In this document: positions 26,369 through 34,494 of the stretch, piece after piece
Position numbering within the stretch: position 1 is the stretch's first letter
Layout of the letters: each line of letters opens with the position of its first letter
From: Saprospiraceae bacterium
GTDB lineage: Bacteria > Bacteroidota > Bacteroidia > Chitinophagales > Saprospiraceae
Length of the DNA stretch: 35,724 bases
Direction: 5' to 3'
Assembly (NCBI GenBank): GCA_019634275.1
Contig: JAHQVP010000356.1
Coordinates: forward strand, 1 to 35,724
Notes under the pieces: generated by a model
Seen by the model: the letters and a program-made list of their open reading frames with translations, nothing else
Told to the model about the DNA's origin: nothing
Databases searched by the model: none
Translations under genes and position numbers: made by a program

Positions 26369-26390
26369 TTATACCAAGGTAGAAACAAGG

Positions 26391-26954
26391 TTATTTTCCA
26401 AAACGCACAAATACATCATCAAATCGAGCTTCATTATCCATTTGTAGCTCCGGTCGCGCCTTGGCCTCCAACCGAATAGCAACAGATGCCGCTTGTGCGG
26501 GCAAGGCAAGACTCTTACGCAACTTCTGCCAATGCGTACCGGGCTTTAAAAGAGGAAGTCTCTCCTTTTTAATTGTTTTACCTCTGGGATCTAAAATGCT
26601 AATCTCGAGGAGTGCCCAGCCAGTCGAAGGACTGGAAACCGTATTTTTAATCATTGCTCCTACGCATACGGAGCGTGCATTGGTGGGTACTCTCACTCGT
26701 TGAAGCAAGCGTGAAGAGGGACCAGAGATTACCAAATATCCATTTTCATCCTCTGTGCCTTCATCCAATACTTCTACAGAAAACTCTTCCCCATCGGTCA
26801 TCCAGCCTGAGATTCCCTTAGAAAAAGAATAATTATCAAGATGATTTTGGTTTTTTTCCCCACACTGTGCCCATCCAGCTGATAGTGAAAGCACGTGGAC
26901 CAGCACCACTAAGATTGTTTTCCTAATAATATGTTGGCTCTGTGTTACGCCCAT
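26391..26954 (-). CDS. Secreted protein, carbohydrate-binding-like beta-sandwich predicted
   Basis: 187 residues. The signal peptide is likely cleaved after AGWA, before QCGEKN. The mature part has the pattern of galactose-binding-like jelly rolls: N-terminal NYSFSKGISGWMTDG, a middle RVRVPTNARSVCVGAMIKN, and a C-terminal MDNEARFDDVFVRFG. No catalytic residues are recognised. Its start overlaps the end of the VOC gene by ten bases, so the two are translationally linked. Function is unknown; binding of a glycan or envelope component is a guess. Confidence 0.75.
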   Translation of the reverse strand: MGVTQSQHIIRKTILVVLVHVLSLSAGWAQCGEKNQNHLDNYSFSKGISGWMTDGEEFSVEVLDEGTEDENGYLVISGPSSRLLQRVRVPTNARSVCVGAMIKNTVSSPSTGWALLEISILDPRGKTIKKERLPLLKPGTHWQKLRKSLALPAQAASVAIRLEAKARPELQMDNEARFDDVFVRFGK

Positions 26955-27349
26955 GGATTATATGAGCCAATGTTCCACAAATTTCCCTCAGGATCTCGGC
27001 AAGAAAAACTTTCTCCGCCATACTCTTCAGCTTTAAACTCCAGCGCAATATCAACTCCTTTAGCCAGGCAATCTTCATACATCGATCGCACATCTTCTAC
27101 AATGATGTATGGGCTTTGCGTATTCTTGCCGTCCATCTCACTGGCCAAAATCATATTTCTTGAAAACTCATCATCGCGTGTACCTCCTAACATGATCATA
27201 TCATTCCCATGGACAAGCTGAGCGTGGATGATGCGTGCTCCATCAGAAGGATGCGCCACGTGTATACTGAATCCCAGATGCTCGCACAACCACGCAACAG
27301 CCTTATTGGGATCACTATATCTTAGGGTGGGAATAATTCTATTTTCCAA
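26945..27349 (-). CDS. VOC (glyoxalase/bleomycin-resistance) superfamily protein
   Basis: 134 residues starting at TTG, since no in-frame ATG is available upstream. The paired beta-alpha-beta modules are visible as IIPTLRYSDPNKAVAWLCEHLGF and YIIVEDVRSMYEDCLAKG, ending CRDPEGNLWNIGSYNP, typical of PhnB-like members. VOC proteins include dioxygenases, isomerases and resistance binders, so the reaction cannot be named. It starts 23 bp after the thioredoxin-domain lipoprotein gene and overlaps the next gene by ten bases. Confidence 0.85.
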   Translation of the reverse strand: MENRIIPTLRYSDPNKAVAWLCEHLGFSIHVAHPSDGARIIHAQLVHGNDMIMLGGTRDDEFSRNMILASEMDGKNTQSPYIIVEDVRSMYEDCLAKGVDIALEFKAEEYGGESFSCRDPEGNLWNIGSYNPWA

Positions 27350-27372
27350 GTAAATGATTTTTTGTGTATGCC

Positions 27373-28584
27373 TTAAAAATATCGCCCAAGTTGCGGTTGA
27401 TTCACGATCGCCCTCTTTACCTCAAGGGGGTCAATGGATCCTTCCCAGCTCTCCAGGATCTCACCTTCTGGGGATACTAAAATTGTGTAAGGCAAAGCAC
27501 CATTCCAATTGGGATTAACTGCGTTTACCAGTTTATCTTTGTCTTGGATATCAATCAAATAGTTGCGAAATGCAGCTGTTTTTTCCTGCAAAAATTTGTG
27601 CGCCTCCTCGTATTTTTCAGATCGATCCGTTGAAACCGATATGACTTCAAAGTCCCGGTGTCCATACATCCGTTGAATGGCCACAAACTCCGGAAACTCA
27701 ATCTTGCATGGTCCACACCAGGTTGCCCAGAAATTAATCAGTCGCACTTTATCAGATTTGCTAGAATAAAGTGTCTTTAACTCAGAAAGATCAATGTTTT
27801 CCAGGGTCACTTCACGCTGAGCCCATTCCTCTTCCACCTTTACTTTGTATGCTGTTTTCCAAGCCCATTTTGTGGAGCAGCCAAAGGCTTTAGTTTCCGT
27901 CAGAGCAGGATCTTGGCCTTCCAGCACTGCATCAATGGCATTGCGCAGATCCTGAGCGGTTCCTCCACTGCCTGGCTTCTCAAATTGATCCAGTCTGCCC
28001 CGATAACGTAGTTTTCGCGATTCGTCAAATACAAATGCGTGAGGCGTTGCAACTGGACCATATTGCAGCGAGGCCTTATGATCATCACCATCGTATAGGT
28101 AGGGGAAATTATAGTTCGCATCTCGCGCCCTAATGACCATATCCGCATAATCGTCATTGAGATCCGTGTACCCTAGCTCTTCATAGAGAAGACCGATTGG
28201 ACTATTTGGAGAGATCGCGAGCACTTGGAGGTCATCTACCGAGTAATCGTCGGCCAATGCAATCATGCGCTCCTCATAAGCCTGGGCCGTAGGGCAATGA
28301 TTGCAGGTAAAAATAATGGCCAACACCTTACTCTTGTCATATTCTGATAGATCATGGAACTCCCCGTCAACGCCCGGGAGATGAAAATCTGGTGCATCGG
28401 CCCCCAGTGGGAGCGGGATCACCTCCACCTCCTCGATGGGCTGAGGGTCCGCAACAAAAAGTGCGGGCATCTCCTCTTCTACATTCGCAGCCGAAGATGA
28501 CTCATTGGTGCAACTGATCAGGAGGGAAAGTCCAAGAGTGACAAAGAAGACGCCCAATTGGGCCATGCGGATCAAAGTGTACAT
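27373..28584 (-). CDS. Lipoprotein with two thioredoxin-like domains (redoxin plus TlpA)
   Basis: 403 residues. The lipobox is LLISC with Cys25. An AhpC/TSA-like domain (about 58-225) has CNHC at 94-97, an ATPH cis-Pro loop near 179-182, and is followed by GCSTKW at 235-240. A TlpA/ResA-like domain (about 258-400) has WATWCGPC with Cys290 and Cys293 and an LPYT cis-Pro loop. Both active sites look intact, so it could pass electrons between domains or combine peroxide reduction and disulfide reduction on the periplasmic side. It overlaps the TIM-barrel gene by 13 bases. Confidence 0.9.
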   Translation of the reverse strand: MYTLIRMAQLGVFFVTLGLSLLISCTNESSSAANVEEEMPALFVADPQPIEEVEVIPLPLGADAPDFHLPGVDGEFHDLSEYDKSKVLAIIFTCNHCPTAQAYEERMIALADDYSVDDLQVLAISPNSPIGLLYEELGYTDLNDDYADMVIRARDANYNFPYLYDGDDHKASLQYGPVATPHAFVFDESRKLRYRGRLDQFEKPGSGGTAQDLRNAIDAVLEGQDPALTETKAFGCSTKWAWKTAYKVKVEEEWAQREVTLENIDLSELKTLYSSKSDKVRLINFWATWCGPCKIEFPEFVAIQRMYGHRDFEVISVSTDRSEKYEEAHKFLQEKTAAFRNYLIDIQDKDKLVNAVNPNWNGALPYTILVSPEGEILESWEGSIDPLEVKRAIVNQPQLGRYF

Positions 28585-29426
28585 ATGTTGACTCCTTGTC
28601 GAAGGCTTGCAATCTTATCCTCGCGTTTTGGAATAAATTCTTGAGCGACCCAGCCCTTGTATCCGGTATCCTGTATCGCGTGCATAATGGCAGGGTAGTT
28701 CAACTCCTGCGTCTCATCGATCTCATTGCGCCCGGGCACCCCGGCCGTATGGTAGTGGCAAATGTATTCATTGTACTTATTGATGGTCGCAATGACATCT
28801 CCTTCCATCACTTGCATATGATAGATATCGTACAGAAGTTTGAAATTTGGGGATGCGACTTTCTCCACCAGTTTTACTCCCCATTCTGTCCGATCACATT
28901 GGTAATCTGGGTGATTCACTTTGCTATTAAGTAGCTCCATGGAGACCATGACGCCGACCTTCTCCGCTTCCTTTACAATGGGTTCCAGCCCTATGGCGCA
29001 TTGCTCCAATCCTTCTTCTTCCGAGATGCCATTTCTGTTGCCGGAAAATGCAATGATGTTAGGAATGCCCTTGTCTGCTGCTTTACGGAGCAAGTCCGGA
29101 TATCCAGCCTGCAATTTTGCATGGTTATTAGGGTCGTTTAGCCCTTTTGTGAGGCTGATAAATGGTGCATTGCCCATCGCACATGTGAGACCGTATTTGG
29201 CGACAACATCCCAATCATCAGGGCCAATTATTTCTATGGACTTGATGCCGATGTCCTGAGCAGCCTCGCACAGTTCTTCAAGTTTTAGGGAATTAAAGCA
29301 CCATCGGCAAACGGAATGTCCGTAGTCTTGTGCAGCGCTGTTGGCACCTTCTAGATTTTCCTTCGACAGGAGCATTAGGCCTGCTGCAAGGGATATATTA
29401 CGCATGGCATCTCTTCTTTTCATCAT
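28572..29426 (-). CDS. Tat-exported sugar isomerase/epimerase-like TIM barrel (hydroxypyruvate isomerase-like)
   Basis: 284 residues. The N-terminus MMKRRDAMRNISLAAGLML has a Tat-like twin arginine and a hydrophobic stretch. The AP_endonuc_2 barrel follows, with acidic and His residues at the places expected for metal and catalysis: Glu164 in SMELLNSK, Asp200 and His203 in YDIYHMQ, His226 in HYHTAGVPGR, and Glu263 in AQEF. The HTAGVPGR-EID segment is typical of hydroxypyruvate isomerase relatives. Export suggests action on sugars or keto acids in the periplasm. The substrate is not determined. Confidence 0.87.
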   Translation of the reverse strand: MMKRRDAMRNISLAAGLMLLSKENLEGANSAAQDYGHSVCRWCFNSLKLEELCEAAQDIGIKSIEIIGPDDWDVVAKYGLTCAMGNAPFISLTKGLNDPNNHAKLQAGYPDLLRKAADKGIPNIIAFSGNRNGISEEEGLEQCAIGLEPIVKEAEKVGVMVSMELLNSKVNHPDYQCDRTEWGVKLVEKVASPNFKLLYDIYHMQVMEGDVIATINKYNEYICHYHTAGVPGRNEIDETQELNYPAIMHAIQDTGYKGWVAQEFIPKREDKIASLRQGVNICTL

Positions 29427-29452
29427 GTACTATTTGCTAAAATCTGAAAATA

Positions 29453-29472
29453 CGAATTCAAGCTCGAATTCG
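29453..29472. repeat. Short inverted repeat CGAATTC-N6-GAATTCG
   Basis: A perfect 7-bp stem around AAGCTC lies in the 93-bp gap between the small conserved gene and the TIM-barrel gene. It could be an intercistronic hairpin. No T tract is present on either side. Confidence 0.4.
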
Positions 29473-29519
29473 CTGATGCCGCAATCAATATCGTCAGTCG
29501 CTCCAAGGCAGCGAACTTG

Positions 29520-29810
29520 TCATTGATTTTGCAGGAAGTAGGCCGCCAGGTGTTCCCATTCTTCATCGAGGCTTAGACCAGGTCGAGTCTTATTAGCCCG
29601 CTGGTACCAATAGTCTGCATTCCACTGGTCCCCTTCCTTGCGATGTAGGTACGCATGTACCCAAGCGGCTTGCCATCCTGGCTTGCCATCAACAAGGTCA
29701 TGTGCAGCGTGCCATTGGTCTTTGTAATCGCACCACAGGCTTCGCAATTCTTCGGAGGTTCCCGCTAGTGCTTCAAGGTCCTTGATTCCCTTAAATTCCT
29801 CTAAAGTCAT
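29520..29810 (-). CDS. Small conserved protein of unknown function
   Basis: 96 residues, soluble, without a signal. It is Trp-rich, with a pattern I recognise from unnamed conserved proteins in several phyla: WHAAHDL, AAWVHAYLHRKEGD, NADYWYQRA. The predicted structure is all-helical. It is the first gene of the - strand run and is divergent from the BNR_4 gene across 42 bp, which must hold both promoters. I do not know its function. Confidence 0.8.
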   Translation of the reverse strand: MTLEEFKGIKDLEALAGTSEELRSLWCDYKDQWHAAHDLVDGKPGWQAAWVHAYLHRKEGDQWNADYWYQRANKTRPGLSLDEEWEHLAAYFLQNQ

Positions 29811-29852
29811 ATTTTAACATCCTTTCAGTATCCAATTGCTATACTCCTCAAT

Positions 29853-31250
29853 ATGGAAATTTTACGGCGCAGCACCCAACTGTTCCTAATCTATTGCCTA
29901 CTGGGAAGTACCATTTCCTGGGGTCAAATCAATCCTGCAAGTGACTTAGGATATAGGGGCATTTGGTTTGAGCTTGGCCAAAAGTACCCCTATGGGGACA
30001 AGTATTCGGGTGGATTAGGGACCTATACGGCCAAGCATCGTCCACTTGCCGCCTATGATTCCACAACCAATTGCACTTATTTCGTCTATGGTGGCTCTCC
30101 CGACTCTCTATCGCGACACCTCTTGTGTATGATTGGCTGCTATGATCACGCTACAGGAATGGTACAACGCCCCAAAGTTGTTCATGATAAGTTGGGCATT
30201 GATGATCCTCACGACAATCCCTCGATCATGATCGACTCGGAAGGATACATTTGGGTATTTGTGAGCGGCAGGGGAACCGTCAGACCAGGATACAAGTATC
30301 GAAGTGCTGTTCCTCGAAGTATAGAGCGCTTTCAACAGATCTCTACCGAAGAAATGACATATCCCCAACCGTGGTATTTGGACGGCTTCGGCTACTTCCA
30401 CTTCTTTACCAAATATTCAGGTGTTAGGGAATTGTATTATGAGACCAGCAAAGATGGCTTCCAATGGACCTCGGATCGAAAACTAAGCGGGATCGTCGAA
30501 CATGGGCAGGATAAGGCTGGTCACTATCAGGTGAGTGCTGCTAGTCCGCACGGAAAAGTGGGTACTTTTTTTAGCAGGCATCGATTTGGTCATCCCGATC
30601 AGCGCACGGATTTATATTATGTAGAATCCACTGATTTTGGTGATACATGGCAAAATGCAGCTGGTCGTCGAGTGCAAACGCCCATAAATAAAGTAGTCGG
30701 CAGTGCTTTGGTCAAAGACTTTGCCACACAGGGTAAGAATGTCTACCTCAAGGACATGCGTTACGATTCCAATGATTTTCCAGTTTGTCTCTACTTGACC
30801 AGCAATGGCCACATTCCAGGTCCTACGCCTGCTCCATATCAATGGCAAATCACACGCTGGGATGGAGCTGCATGGAAGACAACAGCACTATTTCAATCAG
30901 ACCACAATTATGACATGGGCAGCTTTATCCAGGGAAGCAATCTGCATATTGTTGCTCCATCTGCAGCAGGACCACAACTTTGGGCGGGAGGAGGAGAGAT
31001 AGAAATCTGGGAATCGCTGTCCATCGATACTTGGGAGAGAAAAAATACGATCACTAAAAACAGTCGATTTAATCATTCCTATATCCGATCCGTCCTGGGC
31101 GGGAAGCCCCCTTTTCGGTTTTTTTGGGCGAATGGTGATGGCCATCACTTTAGTCGTTCAAATTTGTATTTCGGTGATCTCACTGGTAAGGTTTGGAGAC
31201 TTCCCTATACCATGAATCGTACTTGGGAATATCCAGTAAGAATTCACTGA
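29853..31250 (+). CDS. Secreted BNR_4-family seven-bladed beta-propeller protein
   Basis: 465 residues. The signal peptide is likely cleaved after SWG, before QINPAS. The BNR_4 hallmarks are YRGIWFELGQKYPYG, KYSGGLGTYTAKHRPLA, YFVYGG, and DDPHDNPSIMID with a conserved His. Related propellers include ulvan and rhamnogalacturonan-type lyases (PL24, PL25) and the rhamnosidase family GH145, so a role on an acidic polysaccharide is plausible. I cannot tell lyase, hydrolase or binding protein apart. It has no laminarin link, so it may belong to a separate glycan system. Confidence 0.82.
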   Translation: MEILRRSTQLFLIYCLLGSTISWGQINPASDLGYRGIWFELGQKYPYGDKYSGGLGTYTAKHRPLAAYDSTTNCTYFVYGGSPDSLSRHLLCMIGCYDHATGMVQRPKVVHDKLGIDDPHDNPSIMIDSEGYIWVFVSGRGTVRPGYKYRSAVPRSIERFQQISTEEMTYPQPWYLDGFGYFHFFTKYSGVRELYYETSKDGFQWTSDRKLSGIVEHGQDKAGHYQVSAASPHGKVGTFFSRHRFGHPDQRTDLYYVESTDFGDTWQNAAGRRVQTPINKVVGSALVKDFATQGKNVYLKDMRYDSNDFPVCLYLTSNGHIPGPTPAPYQWQITRWDGAAWKTTALFQSDHNYDMGSFIQGSNLHIVAPSAAGPQLWAGGGEIEIWESLSIDTWERKNTITKNSRFNHSYIRSVLGGKPPFRFFWANGDGHHFSRSNLYFGDLTGKVWRLPYTMNRTWEYPVRIH

Positions 31251-31344
31251 TATGCTCTTGCGAGCGAGGAAGTCCTAAGGCAATTGGGCTGAAGGTGGCC
31301 GACGCAAAAAATCGTAATTTTCTTTTTGCTACAATAGTGATGTA
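31251..31344 (+). promoter_or_regulatory. Short intergenic leader before the PSCyt gene
   Basis: 94 bp with the T-rich stretch TAATTTTCTTTTTG followed closely by CTACAATAG, which could contain a promoter of the Bacteroidota type. The match to the TTTG/TAnnTTTG consensus is incomplete. A small GCTC-TTGC-GAGC stem lies near its left end. Confidence 0.25.
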
Positions 31345-34300
31345 ATGAGGTACAGCGTGTTTATACTGGTGATCTTCATGGCAGCGTGTCGGTCCGATTG
31401 GTCGACAGGCGTCGAAGAAGCTCTCGCGGGGGTAGAGGGTGAGTTGGACTACAATTTCGACATCAAGCCTATCTTGGCCGATCGTTGCTTTGCATGTCAT
31501 GGACCGGACGATGCCGCTCGAAAAGCAGACCTGCGCCTCGACATCGAAGAGATGGCCAAGGGTGCACTGGAAGGAGGTGGGAGGGCAATCGTACCCAGAA
31601 ATCCCGGTAGAAGCCTTCTTGTACATCATATCACGACTGATGACCCTGAGGGAATAATGCCACCGCCCGATTCAAAACTATTGCTCTCTGATCTCGAGCG
31701 GGCCAAACTCATTCGGTGGATTGAGCAGGGAGCTGCTTACAAGAAACATTGGTCGTTTATTCCACCAGAATCTTCCGAGATTGACGAAGAGACGCATCCC
31801 GTAGACTACTTTATAGGGAGAAAGCTGCAAGAATCCAATCTGTCTCCTTCCCCACCCGCAGATCCCACACTCTTGGTCAGGAGGGTCTATATGGATTTGA
31901 CCGGTTTACCTCCATCGCCTCAAGATCTCGATCGATATTTAAACTCTACGAATCCTGATCGATATGAAGCACTCGTGGACTTTCTGTTGAGTACTAGTGA
32001 TTGCGCAGAACGATTGTCCATGGAGTGGATGGATGTAGCACGGTATGCCGACTCGCATGGTTTGCATGCCGACGGTTGGCGCAATATGTGGCCATGGCGA
32101 GACTATGTCATCAATGCATTTCAGCAAAACAAGCCCTACGATCAATTCATTACTGAACAACTTGCCGGCGACCTCTTGCCAAACGCCTCCAGAGACCAGA
32201 TCGTAGCCACTGCGTTTCATCGCAATCATCCCATGACGGCAGAAGGGGGAGCCATCGATGAGGAGTTTAGATTGGAGTATGTGGCCGACCGGACCAACAC
32301 CACTGCCACTGCCATTCTTGGCCTAACCATGGAATGCGCTAAGTGTCATGATCATAAATATGACCCCATATCACAGGAGGACTACTATCGTATGTCTGCT
32401 TTTTTCAACAATGTGCGGGAATTGGGCATGACGGGGGACGATGGGAACTACGGACCTCTGCTGCAGCTTGCCTCCGTAGAGACGCAACAACGGATCGACG
32501 CCATCCAAGCAGCCAAAATGGAATTACAAGGGCAGTTGGACGAAATGGCCAGGACATCAGCCGGCATCACCTCCCCACCTGATTTAAAACGAGGCTTGCA
32601 GGTTCATCTTCCGATGGAACGTGTATCGGTGCGGTCAAAAGGAGGGCATCACATAGATGGCGATGCCAAGTATCGTTCTCCAGCTACACCTACTCCCGTT
32701 CCAGGCCAACGGGGCAAAGGGTTAAAATTTGATGAAGAGTACGATGTGCTCTTTCTAGATGGGGTGGGGCTCTTTGACGTACATGATCCTTTTTCAACCG
32801 CGCTCTGGATCAACACCAGCAAGCAGCAACCGGGAACGACTCAGGTGTTGGCAGGAAATGCAGGAGACAAGAATAATTTCTGGCGCGGTTGGGATTTTTA
32901 CCTCGACGACCAGGGCAGACTAAATGCACGACTCATTCATGCATTGCCGGACAACTATGTCCACGTGCGAAGCACTGCCCAGATACCTGTCAATACCTGG
33001 GCTCATGTAGCCTTTACGTATGGCGGCACAAGTACTGCCAGCGATCTCCAACTTTATATAGATGGACGACCTGCGGACCAGCAGGTCTTACGCAATCATT
33101 TGACCAAAAACATTCGACCCATTGGTCCCGGAGCTCAGTTAGAAGTCGATCGTCCTTTGGGCATTGCCAAGAGCTACCGTGGATTTACGGGCGAAAACGG
33201 CGTGTTCGAAGGCATCATGGACGAATTCCTGGTTTTCGATCGAATACTCTCTCCTCTCGAGGTTCTACAGTTATTTGATCCCGCTTATCCTGCTTCAGAC
33301 AAGGATCTTGCAGCACATCATTCTTTTGTCTTTGGGCGCGAGCATGCCATCAATGGCCAAATTCGAGACTTAGTCAAGCAACAAGTAGCCATTCAAGATA
33401 CCGTTGCAGAAATCATGGTGATGCGCGACATGGAACAACCAAGGCCGACTCATGTGCTCAATCGCGGACTTTATGACCAGCCTGGAAAAGAAGTGGATGC
33501 TGGCACTCCCTCGAGTATCCTGGCTTTCGAAAAATCGTTGCCAAAAAATCGATTGGGTCTTGCACAGTGGCTTTTTCACCCGGACCATCCATTGACGGCT
33601 CGTGTTGCCGTCAATCGATATTGGCAAATGATCTTTGGACAAGGACTGGTCAAAAGTGCCAATGACTTTGGGGTGCAAGGAAATCTACCATCACATCCCG
33701 CTCTGTTGGATTGGCTAGCGAGGTATTTTCAAGACTCCGAATGGGACATCAAAAACCTGCTAAAATTGATAGTCACTTCCGAAACCTATCAGCAGTCCGC
33801 TCAAATCACTCCCGAACATTTGGAAATTGATCCCGACAATATTCTCCTTGCCCGATCTCCGTCCTATCGCCTACCTGCGGAGATGATTCGTGATAATGCG
33901 TTGGCAGCAAGTGGCTTACTCGTAAAGCGCGTAGGCGGTCCAAGCGTAAAACCTTACCAACCAGAAGGGCTATGGATTGATAAGGGAACATTTTCGCACC
34001 GCCTCTTACGTTATGAAGAAAGCACTGGAGATGATCTCTACCGCAGAAGCCTCTATACCTTTGTAAAACGGACTTCTCCACATCCCGCGATGACCATTTT
34101 CGATGCTCCTAATCGAGACGTCTGTACCATCAAAAGAGAGGTCACCAACACTCCGTTGCAAGCGCTGGTGCTGCTTAATGACCCCCAGTTCGTCGAGGCC
34201 TCCAAGGCATTGGCCGTACGTGTGTATGAAGAACACCCTGATGACGTAGCTGCGCAATTGAGACTGGCGTACACTTTACTGACCAGTCGGGAAGCTTCGG

Positions 34301-34494
34301 CATCTAAGGAGGCTACTCTTCACTCCATCTATACAGAGCAGCTTACTCAATTCAGAGCAGATCCTGAGCATGCTAAACAACTTCTGAAGGTCGGAGCCTT
34401 CGATCCAAAATCTGAGGACGCAGATCAGCTTGCAGCACTGACCATGGTCACCAACACCATCTTAAACACTGATGAAACATACACACGAAGATGA
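31345..34494 (+). CDS. PSCyt1-DUF1549-LamG-DUF1553 lipoprotein (planctomycete-type cytochrome protein)
   Basis: 1049 residues. The lipobox is FMAAC with Cys15. The PSCyt1 domain has haem motif CFACH at 48-52 and [16 protein letters not shown]. The DUF1549 (PSCyt2) domain runs from about 150 to 360, with a second haem-like motif CAKCH at 331-335 and HDHKYDP. A LamG/concanavalin-like insert occupies about 410-650. DUF1553 (PSD1) follows, with [23 protein letters not shown] and ending [10 protein letters not shown]. The family is abundant in Planctomycetota and some Bacteroidota near glycan-degradation genes; its reaction is unknown. It overlaps the DUF1501 gene by ATGA. Confidence 0.93.
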   Translation: MRYSVFILVIFMAACRSDWSTGVEEALAGVEGELDYNFDIKPILADRCFACHGPDDAARKADLRLDIEEMAKGALEGGGRAIVPRNPGRSLLVHHITTDDPEGIMPPPDSKLLLSDLERAKLIRWIEQGAAYKKHWSFIPPESSEIDEETHPVDYFIGRKLQESNLSPSPPADPTLLVRRVYMDLTGLPPSPQDLDRYLNSTNPDRYEALVDFLLSTSDCAERLSMEWMDVARYADSHGLHADGWRNMWPWRDYVINAFQQNKPYDQFITEQLAGDLLPNASRDQIVATAFHRNHPMTAEGGAIDEEFRLEYVADRTNTTATAILGLTMECAKCHDHKYDPISQEDYYRMSAFFNNVRELGMTGDDGNYGPLLQLASVETQQRIDAIQAAKMELQGQLDEMARTSAGITSPPDLKRGLQVHLPMERVSVRSKGGHHIDGDAKYRSPATPTPVPGQRGKGLKFDEEYDVLFLDGVGLFDVHDPFSTALWINTSKQQPGTTQVLAGNAGDKNNFWRGWDFYLDDQGRLNARLIHALPDNYVHVRSTAQIPVNTWAHVAFTYGGTSTASDLQLYIDGRPADQQVLRNHLTKNIRPIGPGAQLEVDRPLGIAKSYRGFTGENGVFEGIMDEFLVFDRILSPLEVLQLFDPAYPASDKDLAAHHSFVFGREHAINGQIRDLVKQQVAIQDTVAEIMVMRDMEQPRPTHVLNRGLYDQPGKEVDAGTPSSILAFEKSLPKNRLGLAQWLFHPDHPLTARVAVNRYWQMIFGQGLVKSANDFGVQGNLPSHPALLDWLARYFQDSEWDIKNLLKLIVTSETYQQSAQITPEHLEIDPDNILLARSPSYRLPAEMIRDNALAASGLLVKRVGGPSVKPYQPEGLWIDKGTFSHRLLRYEESTGDDLYRRSLYTFVKRTSPHPAMTIFDAPNRDVCTIKREVTNTPLQALVLLNDPQFVEASKALAVRVYEEHPDDVAAQLRLAYTLLTSREASASKEATLHSIYTEQLTQFRADPEHAKQLLKVGAFDPKSEDADQLAALTMVTNTILNTDETYTRR

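Noticed and set aside
29453-29472. Polylinker-like sequence with two GAATTC sites, as a possible cloning artefact
   Set aside because: Only about 11 bases resemble a vector polylinker, and both sides continue into normal operon sequence.
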